DNA from: CAZMVY01 sp964617875 | Lineage (GTDB): Bacteria > Planctomycetota > Phycisphaerae > UBA1845 > PWPN01 | Reading direction: 5' to 3' | Assembly (NCBI GenBank): GCA_964617875.1 | Contig: CAZUAI010000038.1 | Coordinates: 1 to 50,474 of the forward strand | DNA length: 50,474 bases | Position numbers and translations under genes: made by a program | The notes under the pieces: generated by a model | The model's database searches: none | What the model was told of the DNA's origin: nothing | What the model saw: only the letters and a program-made list of their open reading frames with translations | Shown here: piece by piece, positions 1 to 7,568 of the stretch | Numbering within the stretch: the first letter of the stretch is position 1 | How the letters are laid out: each line of letters begins with the position of its first letter

Positions 1-62
1 GAACCCTACGATCCGCCGCGTAAGCCTGTCGAAATATGCAACGCTGGGGTATACTGACCCCC

Positions 63-1760
63 ATGCGGAGCCGCGGTGCGTCCTTCTCGGCCTGGGGATC
101 GGTCCTGTTCGTCGCGGCGGCGTACGTGGCCACACTCTGCGTGATCGAGACGCGCGGCCTCTGGATCACCGACAACGCCGTTCGCTTCGTCCAACTGCAG
201 GCGATCCTCGACAGCGGCTTCACCGACTACTCGCTCCCCTGGCCCGGTCGGGCCGTGGACCCCGAATACCGTTTCAGCCCCTTGCCGCCGAACGTCACAC
301 GCATCCGCGACGGCAAGCTGTACGCCAGCTACCCGCCGGCGTTCGCCACGATGTCCGCCGTGCCCTACGCCCTGTTCGGAATGCGCGGACTGTACATCCT
401 GCCGGCGGCCAGCGCGATTCTTGCGCTGGTCGGACTCGTACAGCTGGCGGAGGTGATCGCGCTGCCTCGTGCCGCCCGATACCTCGCCGTGCTGATCGCG
501 GGCCTTTGCACGCCGATGTGGTTCTACAGCGCCGTGTTCTGGGAATCGGCGACGGCGGCGTGCCTGTGCGTGTGGGCAATCGTCTTCTGCCGCCGGTTCC
601 TGCGGGACCGCTCGGTTGCCGACCTGGTGTTCGCGGGTGCGTCGGCGGCGGCCGGGATCTGGTTCCGGAACGAATTGCTCCTCTTCTGTGCTCTTCTGAC
701 GCTCGCGACAATGGCCGCCGCGGACCGACCGCGATGGAGAGTCGTGCCGTTTCTGCTGGCCGGCATGTTGGCGGCGCTTGTCCCGCTGTGGCTGTTTCAG
801 TGGAAGGCGGTCGGCTCGCCGCTCGGCCTGCACTTCGGCAGCAACGTGCCGGCCGACCGCAGCCTCGTCCATCATATGCAGGGACGATGGACGCTGTTCT
901 ACGAGTACTTCTTCGCGGCGGGGTACTCGCAGTGGATTTCGGTCGCCATGACCGCCCCGGCCGTCCTGCTGCTCGCGACGAACCCGCGGCTTCGCGGCCG
1001 CGCGTTCGCGTGGGCCGTGCCCGCGTGTGGCCTTGCGTCGGTTGGATTGTGCGCGGCGATCTCCGTCAGCTATCGCCGCAGCGAGTTGCCCGGCTCGTGG
1101 CCGCTGGACGTGAACAGCCTTTTCGGCGGTTCGCCCCTGCTGATCGTCGCGTTTCTCCGCCCGCGTGATGCGGAGGGTGAGCCCGCGGCCCCGGCCCTCC
1201 GCTGGCTCTGGCGGCTGCTGCTGGCGTATGCCGTTCTCTACGCGATGACGTCGCCGGTCATCGCGACGGCAAGTTGCCTCCACTGGGGCAACCGCTACCT
1301 GCTGCCGCTCTATCCGCTGCTGAGCGTCCTGGCGGCGGCGAACCTGGCGCGATGGGTCGAAACAATCCCAGGGCATGGCCGACTGCGCGTCGGCGTCGCC
1401 GCGATGATTCTCCTCGCGAGCGCACTGCTGCAGGTCTTGTCACTCCGCATCCTGCACGGGCGGCAGGATTTCTCCTACCGGCTGAACCGGACGCTGAACG
1501 CGCAGGAAGCCCCCGTCATCATCACGGGCTTCTGGTGGCTGTCGCAGGACGCCTTTACGGAGTTCTACCGTCGTCCATTGTTTCTCGCGAGAACGCTGGA
1601 CGACCTGAACGCGCTGACCGAACGTCTCCGGTCGCACGGCTACCGCGAGGCCCTCATTGTTACGGGGCCGAGCGAAGATCCCGACGTCCGCCCCGTCGCG
1701 CGGGTGGAGGATCGCGGGCTGCGGACGTGGAAGGTGGATGTCTTCCGGGGGCCGCTGTAA
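63..1760 (+). CDS. Multi-pass GT-C-like integral membrane protein
   Basis: The protein is about 565 residues with ten or so hydrophobic segments from residue 10 to 480, and a short soluble C-terminal domain after the last helix. The first extracytoplasmic loop carries an Asp-Asn pair (WITDN) just after the first helix, then a YASYPPAFA stretch and later an FWESAT motif. This layout resembles GT-C/GT39-type lipid-phosphosugar glycosyltransferases, but no signature is strong enough to assign a donor or acceptor. An in-frame ATG at 36 is possible. The ATG at 63 is preferred because a TATACT box at 50-55 would place the transcript start at about 62-63. The downstream permease is convergent. Membrane protein: sure; glycosyltransferase: tentative. 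Confidence 0.7.
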   Translation: MRSRGASFSAWGSVLFVAAAYVATLCVIETRGLWITDNAVRFVQLQAILDSGFTDYSLPWPGRAVDPEYRFSPLPPNVTRIRDGKLYASYPPAFATMSAVPYALFGMRGLYILPAASAILALVGLVQLAEVIALPRAARYLAVLIAGLCTPMWFYSAVFWESATAACLCVWAIVFCRRFLRDRSVADLVFAGASAAAGIWFRNELLLFCALLTLATMAAADRPRWRVVPFLLAGMLAALVPLWLFQWKAVGSPLGLHFGSNVPADRSLVHHMQGRWTLFYEYFFAAGYSQWISVAMTAPAVLLLATNPRLRGRAFAWAVPACGLASVGLCAAISVSYRRSELPGSWPLDVNSLFGGSPLLIVAFLRPRDAEGEPAAPALRWLWRLLLAYAVLYAMTSPVIATASCLHWGNRYLLPLYPLLSVLAAANLARWVETIPGHGRLRVGVAAMILLASALLQVLSLRILHGRQDFSYRLNRTLNAQEAPVIITGFWWLSQDAFTEFYRRPLFLARTLDDLNALTERLRSHGYREALIVTGPSEDPDVRPVARVEDRGLRTWKVDVFRGPL

Positions 1761-1787
1761 CGCTCGCGGCGCGGCCCGCGCACGAAC

Positions 1788-1814
1788 GTGGCACGGCCGG
1801 CCCGGCCGTGCCAC
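1788..1814. terminator. Perfect GC-rich inverted repeat between convergent genes
   Basis: A 13-base arm (1788-1800) is repeated as its exact reverse complement (1802-1814) around a single base. It lies 27 bases after one stop codon and 29 bases before the convergent stop, so it could terminate transcription in both directions. No T-run follows on either strand. It also resembles GTGGCACGG...CCGTGCCAC repetitive palindromes, so it may be a dispersed repeat used as a terminator. Confidence 0.55.
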
Positions 1815-1843
1815 GCGAAAACTCACGCCGTCCGCGAGTGCCG

Positions 1844-3457
1844 CTACTTCGCCTCCGCCGCCGCGTACGGCACGGGCTTGGGCTCCATGCCGGCCTTGGC
1901 CAGAATCGCATAGACGACAAAGCCGACGATCAGCGAGTAGATGCTCGTCGGGTGCCAGCCCGGCAGCACGCCGACCCACGGGTGATTCAGGATGCCGACC
2001 ACGAAGCCGATGAGCCATGCCGCATAGCCCGGAATGCTGATGCCCTCGCGCGGCCCGGCCCACTTCTTCCCGGAGAGCAGGTAGTCCGCGATCATCGCTC
2101 CGACCACCGGCCCGAACGACGCGCCGATCAGGCCGAAGAACGTTCCGAGGTTGCCCGCGAGGCCCAGCGCAGCCAGCACAATGCCGATCGTCGCGCCGGC
2201 CATCGTGATCTTCACACGGGCCTGCGGCTTGGCGAGCATCGTCGAGAGGCTGTTGCCGATGATGAACGAGCAGAAGCTGGCCGGCGCCATCGAGCCGATC
2301 GCGAAGAGAATCAGCATGATGCTGCCGAGCGTCTTGCTCAGAATGGGCAGCGCCCCGCTGAACTGATAGTTCACCAGGTCGCCCCACGTCAGGTCGCCCG
2401 CGGCGACCTTGTCAACCAGAGAACCCTGGGCGCCCGCCACAGCAATCATGGCCGTGCCGCCGGCGAACAGAACCGCCAGCGCCACGCCCACCAGGCCGCC
2501 CATACGCACGTCGGCCGCGTTCCGGTTGCTGCTGCAGAAGTCGGCACCGCACGCGCCCGCCGTCGCGAAGAAGCCGATGACCATCTGAATCACGAGGAGG
2601 AATCCGGCGAGCTTCAGGGTCGTGAAGAATGCGTTCGTCTTCTCATCGACCTTGACGTTCTTGATCTGTTCCGCGGATACCTTCTTCTTCGCGAGTGCCG
2701 CGCGGGCTTCGCTCGCCGCCTTCTCGGCCTCGGCCTCCGACTTGCCTTCCTGGATGGCCGCCGCTTTGGCCTTCGCCTGCTCTGCGTCCAGGATGCTCAC
2801 GGCCGCCGCCGTGTTGGTTCTCGATTGCTCGTACTTCCCGAGGTGGCCGGCCGCGGCCACAGCACCGATCAGCAGCATCACGATCGGAACGATCGGGAAG
2901 TACGTGGACAACTTGGCCACCATCCCGATGCCCAGCCCGCCGAAGAACGCGAACAGATAGCCCCAGATCACCGCCATGACCACGAAAACCATGCTGAACT
3001 GGTGCGAGCCGGGACCGAACAGCGTCGAGTTGTACTCCTTGAAGCCGAAGCCGTCGAGGATGAGGCCGGCCGAGTAGAACGTCGCCACGCTGTACCAGCC
3101 GATCTGCAGCAACCCCATGAAGATGCCCGGCAGGAAGTAGCCGCCCTTCGTGCCGAACGTGCTCGTGCCGACGATGTACAGCGGCAGGCCGGTCTTCATG
3201 CCGAGCATGCCCGGCACGACGTAGAACAGGGCATGACTCAGCAACCCTGCCGCCACCAGACCCAGCAGGCACAGCCCGAGGCCCGACATCCCCAACGCGC
3301 CGGGGCCGCTCGCGGTTCCGGCCAACTGGTCGTAGAACGCGATCCACAGGAAGATCCCCGCGTAGGTCTGGGCCGTGGTCTTGTACCACGGGACCCGGTT
3401 GGCCGTGGGGTTCGGTTGGGCGGAAGCCAGATACGCTGGAAGTGTTCCGTTGGCCAT
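1844..3457 (-). CDS. NCS1-like (cytosine/purine type) permease with charged insertion
   Basis: The protein is about 537 residues with roughly twelve hydrophobic segments. The N-terminal half (VPWYKTTAQTYAG, then GLLSHALFYVVPGMLGMKTG) resembles the NCS1/cytosine permease fold, which imports nucleobases or related compounds. The substrate is not determinable. The start at 3457 has AGGAG 6 bases upstream; a longer frame begins at 3472. Unusually, residues about 209-278 form a non-membrane stretch rich in Ala, Lys and Glu, predicted helical or coiled-coil, which splits the transporter between two membrane segments. A second loop carries a CGADFC Cys pair. It stands alone, convergent with the upstream membrane protein. 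A weak promoter-like pair (TGGCAT, 16 bases, TAAGAT; 3606-3633) lies upstream. Confidence 0.7.
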   Translation of the reverse strand: MANGTLPAYLASAQPNPTANRVPWYKTTAQTYAGIFLWIAFYDQLAGTASGPGALGMSGLGLCLLGLVAAGLLSHALFYVVPGMLGMKTGLPLYIVGTSTFGTKGGYFLPGIFMGLLQIGWYSVATFYSAGLILDGFGFKEYNSTLFGPGSHQFSMVFVVMAVIWGYLFAFFGGLGIGMVAKLSTYFPIVPIVMLLIGAVAAAGHLGKYEQSRTNTAAAVSILDAEQAKAKAAAIQEGKSEAEAEKAASEARAALAKKKVSAEQIKNVKVDEKTNAFFTTLKLAGFLLVIQMVIGFFATAGACGADFCSSNRNAADVRMGGLVGVALAVLFAGGTAMIAVAGAQGSLVDKVAAGDLTWGDLVNYQFSGALPILSKTLGSIMLILFAIGSMAPASFCSFIIGNSLSTMLAKPQARVKITMAGATIGIVLAALGLAGNLGTFFGLIGASFGPVVGAMIADYLLSGKKWAGPREGISIPGYAAWLIGFVVGILNHPWVGVLPGWHPTSIYSLIVGFVVYAILAKAGMEPKPVPYAAAEAK

Positions 3458-3715
3458 CGCGATCTCCTGCAATCAGGCGGTCATGAATCGGATCCACCAG
3501 AGGATACGGCGAACGGGACGGGCCGCGACCGCGAACCGCCCCGGACATGCCCGGCCGAACCGCGCGGCAACCGGGCCGACGTCGCATCGCTCTCACGGGC
3601 GGCATATCTTACCGACTGGGCGGCGGAATGCCAGAGGCGGGACAATGTGAAAGACGAGAAAGCGGAAGAGCGAGAACGGAGGCCGGCGGCGAGACGCGGC
3701 CTGCCCGTGGCCTGT

Positions 3716-3743
3716 GGTCGGTTGTCCGTGATCGGTTGTCCGC
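3716..3743. repeat. Two tandem copies of a 14-base unit
   Basis: The unit GGTCGGTTGTCCGT is followed directly by GATCGGTTGTCCGC (12 of 14 identical). It sits in the 291-base gap (3458-3748) between the permease start and the DUF1638 stop. A related GTTGTTCGTTGTCCG string occurs at about 34501. Apart from this repeat and the weak promoter noted under the permease, nothing else was seen in the gap. Confidence 0.6.
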
Positions 3744-3748
3744 AGGAC

Positions 3749-4507
3749 TCAGCCGCCGATGGCCGGCTCCACGTCGAGAATCCTCTCGTCGTCGCGGCTG
3801 ATGATCCGCCGGCCGGGAGGAACGGTGACGAAATCCTCCTCGGGCCAGTCGCCGTCGAGCAGGCGACGGAGCAGCGCGAGGCTGCCGTCCAGGCGTTCGT
3901 AGCTCCAGCCCTTCTCCTCGGCCTCGGCCCGGACGCGGTCGGCATAGCGAAGCTCGACACCCACGCCCGTGTCAATGAAGGTCAGCCGGTCATAGTTCTG
4001 CTGCCACGAGGAAACGGACTGCCAGATGAAATCGGCGTTCTCCTGGCCGTATTCCTGCACGTACTCTTCGTACGTCTTATCAAGGCCCAGCCTGGCCATG
4101 ACGCCCTTCGGTTCGCGTGCGAACTCCCGCTCGATCCAGCCGCTGGTGCGGAAGTATGTGCCCGGGTGCGCGTCAAAGTACTCGCGATACCGTTCCCGGG
4201 TGCCGAGGAAGAACGTGATGCAGTCGTGGGCGCGCGGCAGGACCAGCGGCACTGCCGGAGCCCGCAGCCCGACGACGCCGTCGCTGCACCGGCCGTAGCC
4301 CAGCAGGATCGCCGAATAGCGATGGGGGTCCACGGCGTCGATCCGGTCCTGGATCCGCCCCCGCATGTCGTCGCGATCGACGTCATGCAGGCCTTTGGCG
4401 AGAAACTCGAGGTCTACGACATTCCGCGACTGGGCCGCGACCAGACACACCTCGCGGAAGGCGATCTCGCAGCCGATGAACTTGAGGCGTCTTGGGTCAG
4501 GCAGCAA
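3749..4507 (-). CDS. DUF1638 domain protein
   Basis: A soluble protein of 252 residues. The N-terminal RLKFIGCEIAFREVC and the central ILLGYGRCSDGVVGL followed by PRAHDCITFFLG are hallmark segments of the DUF1638 family. Three conserved Cys-containing motifs suggest metal or cofactor binding. In other bacteria this family is often found near corrinoid or methyltransferase genes, but no such neighbour is present here, so the function stays unknown. The start is a TTG codon preceded by a G-rich AGGGGGGA element 3 bases upstream; no ATG lies at a suitable position. The gene is alone, between a terminator hairpin upstream and the permease downstream. Confidence 0.75.
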   Translation of the reverse strand: MLPDPRRLKFIGCEIAFREVCLVAAQSRNVVDLEFLAKGLHDVDRDDMRGRIQDRIDAVDPHRYSAILLGYGRCSDGVVGLRAPAVPLVLPRAHDCITFFLGTRERYREYFDAHPGTYFRTSGWIEREFAREPKGVMARLGLDKTYEEYVQEYGQENADFIWQSVSSWQQNYDRLTFIDTGVGVELRYADRVRAEAEEKGWSYERLDGSLALLRRLLDGDWPEEDFVTVPPGRRIISRDDERILDVEPAIGG

Positions 4508-4642
4508 CGATCCCCCCTGCCGGCAGACGGAAAGGCGTCAGGGGCCCTCCGTTCCACGAGTTCGCAGCAGATACGAACGCGGCGGCTGAGGCGAGCGCCG
4601 CTGCACGAAAAGGCGAGGCCCCTGACGACCCTGCTGCAGACC

Positions 4643-4681
4643 AAAAAAGTGAGGCGCACACAGACCCTGTGCGCGCCTCAC
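4643..4681 (-). terminator. Rho-independent terminator
   Basis: On the minus strand a 15-base stem (one G:T wobble) with a 3-base loop is followed at once by six T residues. It lies 205 bases downstream of the HU stop codon and 136 bases upstream of the DUF1638 start, so it most likely ends the HU transcript. The remaining bases 4508-4885 hold no convincing gene. Confidence 0.85.
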
Positions 4682-4885
4682 GCCCGGCGCATGCCGCCGG
4701 GGAGATACCGAAGCCGGCACAGACACCCACCGCACTGGCCATCATCACGATGCCGCTCGGCCGCATAGGCGTGGTCGCGCAAAACGAAGACTACTCCGCC
4801 GTCTACGCCGTGGCGACAATCAACCGGGACCACGTTCGCGCCGAGCTTCGCGGGATCCTGCCGGCCGCAGGTTGGGGGCGAGAAG

Positions 4886-5191
4886 TCAGCGTTTCTTCTT
4901 CGCCGGCCCCAGGATCGCGTCCTTGCACGCCTTCGAGACGCGGAAACGCACCACGCGCTTCGCCGGGATCTTGATCTGCTCGCCGGTCGCCGGATTGCGC
5001 CCCATCCGTGCCTTGCGGTTTACCAGCACAAGCTTGCCGAGACCCGGCAGCGTGAACGTGTTCTTGGCCTCCTTGTAGGCCAGATTCGCCAGTTCTTCCA
5101 GGAACAACTTGGCCTGTTTCTTGGCGATTCCCGCCTTTTCGGCGAGGGCGGCCGCCACCGCCGACTTCGACATCTTCGCAGACTTTGCCAT
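4886..5191 (-). CDS. HU-family nucleoid DNA-binding protein
   Basis: A basic protein of 101 residues. From about residue 9 it follows the HU/IHF fold: helical dimerisation region, LANLAYKEAKNTFTLPGLG, then the DNA-binding arm with GRNPATGEQIKIPAKRVVRF. It is slightly longer than standard HU (about 90 residues), owing to a short Ala/Lys/Ser-rich N-terminus and an AKKKR tail. It bends and compacts DNA as a dimer. GGAGG 6 bases before the ATG fixes the start at 5191; the frame extends upstream without conserved sequence. It is monocistronic, with a promoter candidate at 5238-5266 and a strong terminator at 4643-4681. HU versus IHF subtype cannot be settled by eye. Confidence 0.92.
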   Translation of the reverse strand: MAKSAKMSKSAVAAALAEKAGIAKKQAKLFLEELANLAYKEAKNTFTLPGLGKLVLVNRKARMGRNPATGEQIKIPAKRVVRFRVSKACKDAILGPAKKKR

Positions 5192-5237
5192 AAGTATCCT
5201 CCATGACGGACCCGTTCCAATCGGGCCCACGGGCCAG

Positions 5238-5266
5238 AAGCTAACAGCCCTTTGCAGAAAAGTCAA
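5238..5266 (-). promoter_or_regulatory. Candidate sigma-70-type promoter of the HU gene
   Basis: On the minus strand TTGACT (5261-5266) is followed after 17 bases by TAGCTT (5238-5243), 47 bases before the start codon. An imperfect AGTCAATAC/GTATTGGCT inverted repeat (about 5261-5279) overlaps the -35 box and may be an operator. Confidence 0.5.
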
Positions 5267-5448
5267 TACTGTATTGGCTTTTTTTTGCACCCCCCTCCCA
5301 GGTGGGGCCAAAACCTCAAGATTTCACGCCTGTCGGCCCGCGGCCGACACCCGCCTCCCTTCGAAATCCATTCGTTTCTCTAAGGAATCCGCCGATTCTC
5401 GGCTCGGGCACACGCGCCCCGGATACGCAGATCTACGGACGAAACGGC

Positions 5449-5877
5449 TCACTCCGGACCGCCGAAACGCCCCCCCCGTTCCTGTTTGCGTAAAGAATTC
5501 TTGCGTTTTGTCGCCAGTCGGCGTTCCCGAGCCGCCCGTGAGGGACGGGTGGCCTTCCGGCGTGGCCGCGGCCGAAGGACGGCCGTAAGCAGCTCCTCGA
5601 ACCGCCGGACGGCGGCCCGTCGGTTGGCCAACTGAGTGCGAAACTCCCGGCACGTGATGTACAGGCGGCCCTCGGCGTTGATCCGGCCCCGGCACGCCCC
5701 GCCAATACGGGCCTTCTGATCCTCCGTCAGCGACGGGCTGCCGGCGAGGTCGAACCACAGCGTAGCCGCCGTATTCACCTTGTTGACGTTCTGCCCGCCG
5801 GGACCGCCGCTGCAGGCAAATGTAAAGGTCAGTTCTTCCCGGTTGATCCGGACGCCGGGAGCAACGGTGATCTTCAT
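5449..5877 (-). CDS. arfB: Peptide-chain-release-factor-like ribosome rescue hydrolase (ArfB/YaeJ type)
   Basis: The protein is 142 residues. Near its N-terminus it has the release-factor catalytic loop CSGGPGGQNVNKVNT, containing the GGQ motif that triggers peptidyl-tRNA hydrolysis. It lacks the codon-recognition domains of RF1/RF2 and ends in a long Arg/Lys-rich tail (RRKATRPSRAARERRLATKRK), which in ArfB enters the empty mRNA channel of a stalled ribosome. The length matches the family (about 140). Its ATG overlaps the stop of cobA-hemD in an ATGA arrangement, so it is probably translated by coupling. The link to tetrapyrrole synthesis looks like co-transcription rather than shared chemistry. 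Confidence 0.9.
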   Translation of the reverse strand: MKITVAPGVRINREELTFTFACSGGPGGQNVNKVNTAATLWFDLAGSPSLTEDQKARIGGACRGRINAEGRLYITCREFRTQLANRRAAVRRFEELLTAVLRPRPRRKATRPSRAARERRLATKRKNSLRKQERGGRFGGPE

Positions 5878-7442
5878 GGGCGTGCCTCCTGGATCGCCCG
5901 TACCAGCCCCCGGATGGTGTGCTCGGTGGCCTCGACGGTCGGGACGAAACCCGCATCCCGGATCGTCGCCGACGTGATCGGCCCGATGCTCGCCAGCCGG
6001 AGCCGACCGCCGGGAGCACACAACGCCCGCAGACGGTCCCCGCCGAACATCTCGACGAAGTTGGCAAACGTGCTGCTGCTTGTGAACGTGATCCAGTCGG
6101 CCCCGCCCGCCTCCAACGTCTCGACGACTTCCGGCGGGAGCCCCGCCGGCCGAATCGTGCGATAGATGGGCACATCGTCACACACGGCACCGCACTGTGC
6201 GAGGGCCTCTCGAAGCGCGGGCCGCGCAATGTCGGCCCGAAGCAGGAGGACTCGCTTCTGCCGCAGGTCGAACCGGCCCAGCTCCGCCGCGAGCGACTCG
6301 GCGACGAACTGCTCCGGAACCACCTCGGGCACAAGGAAGTGCTCGTTCAGCCGTTCCGCCGTCGCCGACCCGATCGCCGCAAGCCGCACCCCGCCCAGCG
6401 ACCGGGCATCGAGCCCCGCGGCCCGCATCCGTTCGGTCATCGCGTCAACGCCGTTCACGCTCGTCAGCACAAGCCAGTCGTACGTGCCGATCTGCCGGAT
6501 CGCCTGATCCAACCGGCGGAGGTCGCCGGGCGGCGCCAGGTCGATCGTCGGCGCCTCCAGCACGACGGCACCGAGCGCCCGCAGCCGCGTGGACAGGGCC
6601 GACGCCTGATGCCGCGTCCGCGTCACGATGATGGTGTGCCCGAACAGCGGGCGACTCTCGAACCAGTTGAGCCTGTCACGCAAACCCACCACGCGCCCGA
6701 TGAGCGTCATCGCGGGCGGGGTGAAGCCCGCCGCCGCCGCCCGCTCGGCGATATCGGCCACCGTGCCGATGATCGTGCGTTGATCGCCGCGCGTCCCGTT
6801 GCGGATGAGCGCAGCGGGCGTGTCCGACGGCAGGCCGGCATCCATCAGCCGGCGGCAGTTCGCCGCCAGGTTCTTCACGCCCATATAGAAGGCGATGGTG
6901 CCGATCCTGGCCAGTGCGGCAAAGTCGATGTTGGACTCCGCCTTGGTCGGGTCCTCATGCCCCGTCACGAGGACGAAGGTTGCCGTCCAGTCACGGTGCG
7001 TCACCGGGATGCCGGCGTACGCGGGCGCGGCGACGGCCGCCGTGATGCCGGGAACGACCTCGAACGGAACGCCGGCGTCGGCGAGCGCCTCGCACTCCTC
7101 GCCGCCGCGGCCGAAAACGAACGGATCGCCGCCCTTGAGTCGCACGACCCGCCGTCCCGCCCGCGCAAGTTCGACCAACCGTTGGTTGAGCCGGTCCTGC
7201 GGGATCGAGTGCAGGCCGGCCTTCTTGCCGACGTAGATCCGCTCCGCCGTATCGGAGGCGAGGTTGAGCAGCTCGGGGTTGGCGAGCTGGTCGTACACGA
7301 CGACGTCGCACTGCGTCAGCCGCGCGGCCGCCTTCAGCGAGATCAGGCCCGGGTCGCCCGGCCCGGCCCCGGCCAGTACCACGGTCCCGGCCTCAAACGG
7401 CCCGGCCAACTCCGCCAGCCATGACAACGTGGCTCTCGTCAT
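5874..7442 (-). CDS. cobA-hemD: Fused uroporphyrinogen-III C-methyltransferase / uroporphyrinogen-III synthase
   Basis: The protein is 522 residues in two parts. Residues about 15-255 are an SAM-dependent uroporphyrinogen-III methyltransferase (VVLAGAGPGDPGLIS, VRLKGGDPFVFGRGGEE and GIPVTHRDW motifs), which makes precorrin-2. Residues about 265-515 are HemD, which closes hydroxymethylbilane to uroporphyrinogen III. The fusion thus makes and methylates the branch-point tetrapyrrole toward siroheme, heme d1 or cobalamin. Such fusions are known in several phyla. The start at 7442 has GAGG 6 bases upstream; the frame extends to 7472 without support and overlaps an inverted repeat. Other tetrapyrrole genes are absent from the window. 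It is divergent from the alcohol dehydrogenase gene and followed by overlapping arfB. Confidence 0.95.
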   Translation of the reverse strand: MTRATLSWLAELAGPFEAGTVVLAGAGPGDPGLISLKAAARLTQCDVVVYDQLANPELLNLASDTAERIYVGKKAGLHSIPQDRLNQRLVELARAGRRVVRLKGGDPFVFGRGGEECEALADAGVPFEVVPGITAAVAAPAYAGIPVTHRDWTATFVLVTGHEDPTKAESNIDFAALARIGTIAFYMGVKNLAANCRRLMDAGLPSDTPAALIRNGTRGDQRTIIGTVADIAERAAAAGFTPPAMTLIGRVVGLRDRLNWFESRPLFGHTIIVTRTRHQASALSTRLRALGAVVLEAPTIDLAPPGDLRRLDQAIRQIGTYDWLVLTSVNGVDAMTERMRAAGLDARSLGGVRLAAIGSATAERLNEHFLVPEVVPEQFVAESLAAELGRFDLRQKRVLLLRADIARPALREALAQCGAVCDDVPIYRTIRPAGLPPEVVETLEAGGADWITFTSSSTFANFVEMFGGDRLRALCAPGGRLRLASIGPITSATIRDAGFVPTVEATEHTIRGLVRAIQEARP

Positions 7443-7459
7443 GTCGAACCTCGCGCGCA

Positions 7460-7472
7460 TTGCACCGTGCAA
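7460..7472. promoter_or_regulatory. Perfect palindrome at the cobA-hemD transcript start (operator candidate)
   Basis: TTGCAC-C-GTGCAA is a perfect 6-1-6 inverted repeat. It lies between the -10 box (7481-7486) and the ribosome-binding site, covering roughly +2 to +14 of the predicted transcript. That is a position where a bound repressor would block initiation. The regulator is unknown. Confidence 0.45.
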
Positions 7473-7480
7473 CGCCCCGG

Positions 7481-7508
7481 ATTATAGGTTCAGGCGAACG
7501 GTTCACCA
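7481..7508 (-). promoter_or_regulatory. Promoter of cobA-hemD-arfB
   Basis: On the minus strand a perfect TATAAT (7481-7486) lies 16 bases downstream of a weaker TGGTGA -35 box (7503-7508). The predicted start at about 7474 gives a leader of about 32 bases. Confidence 0.65.
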
Positions 7509-7568
7509 GTGCGCCCCGGCGGCGCGAGACCCTGTCGGGAGCGCCGTCCCTGGCCGGAGATGCACAGC

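Noticed and set aside
6..1376. Long minus-strand open frame opposite the membrane protein gene
   Set aside because: Extreme Arg/Gly/Pro bias with no domain; it is an antisense shadow of a GC-rich gene.
4497..4766. 89-residue minus-strand frame with an apparent signal-like N-terminus
   Set aside because: It contains the strong terminator hairpin at 4643-4681 and overlaps the start of the DUF1638 gene.
1274..4768. 1164-residue plus-strand open frame
   Set aside because: Runs antisense through the permease and DUF1638 genes and crosses the minus-strand terminator at 4643-4681; composition is shadow-like.
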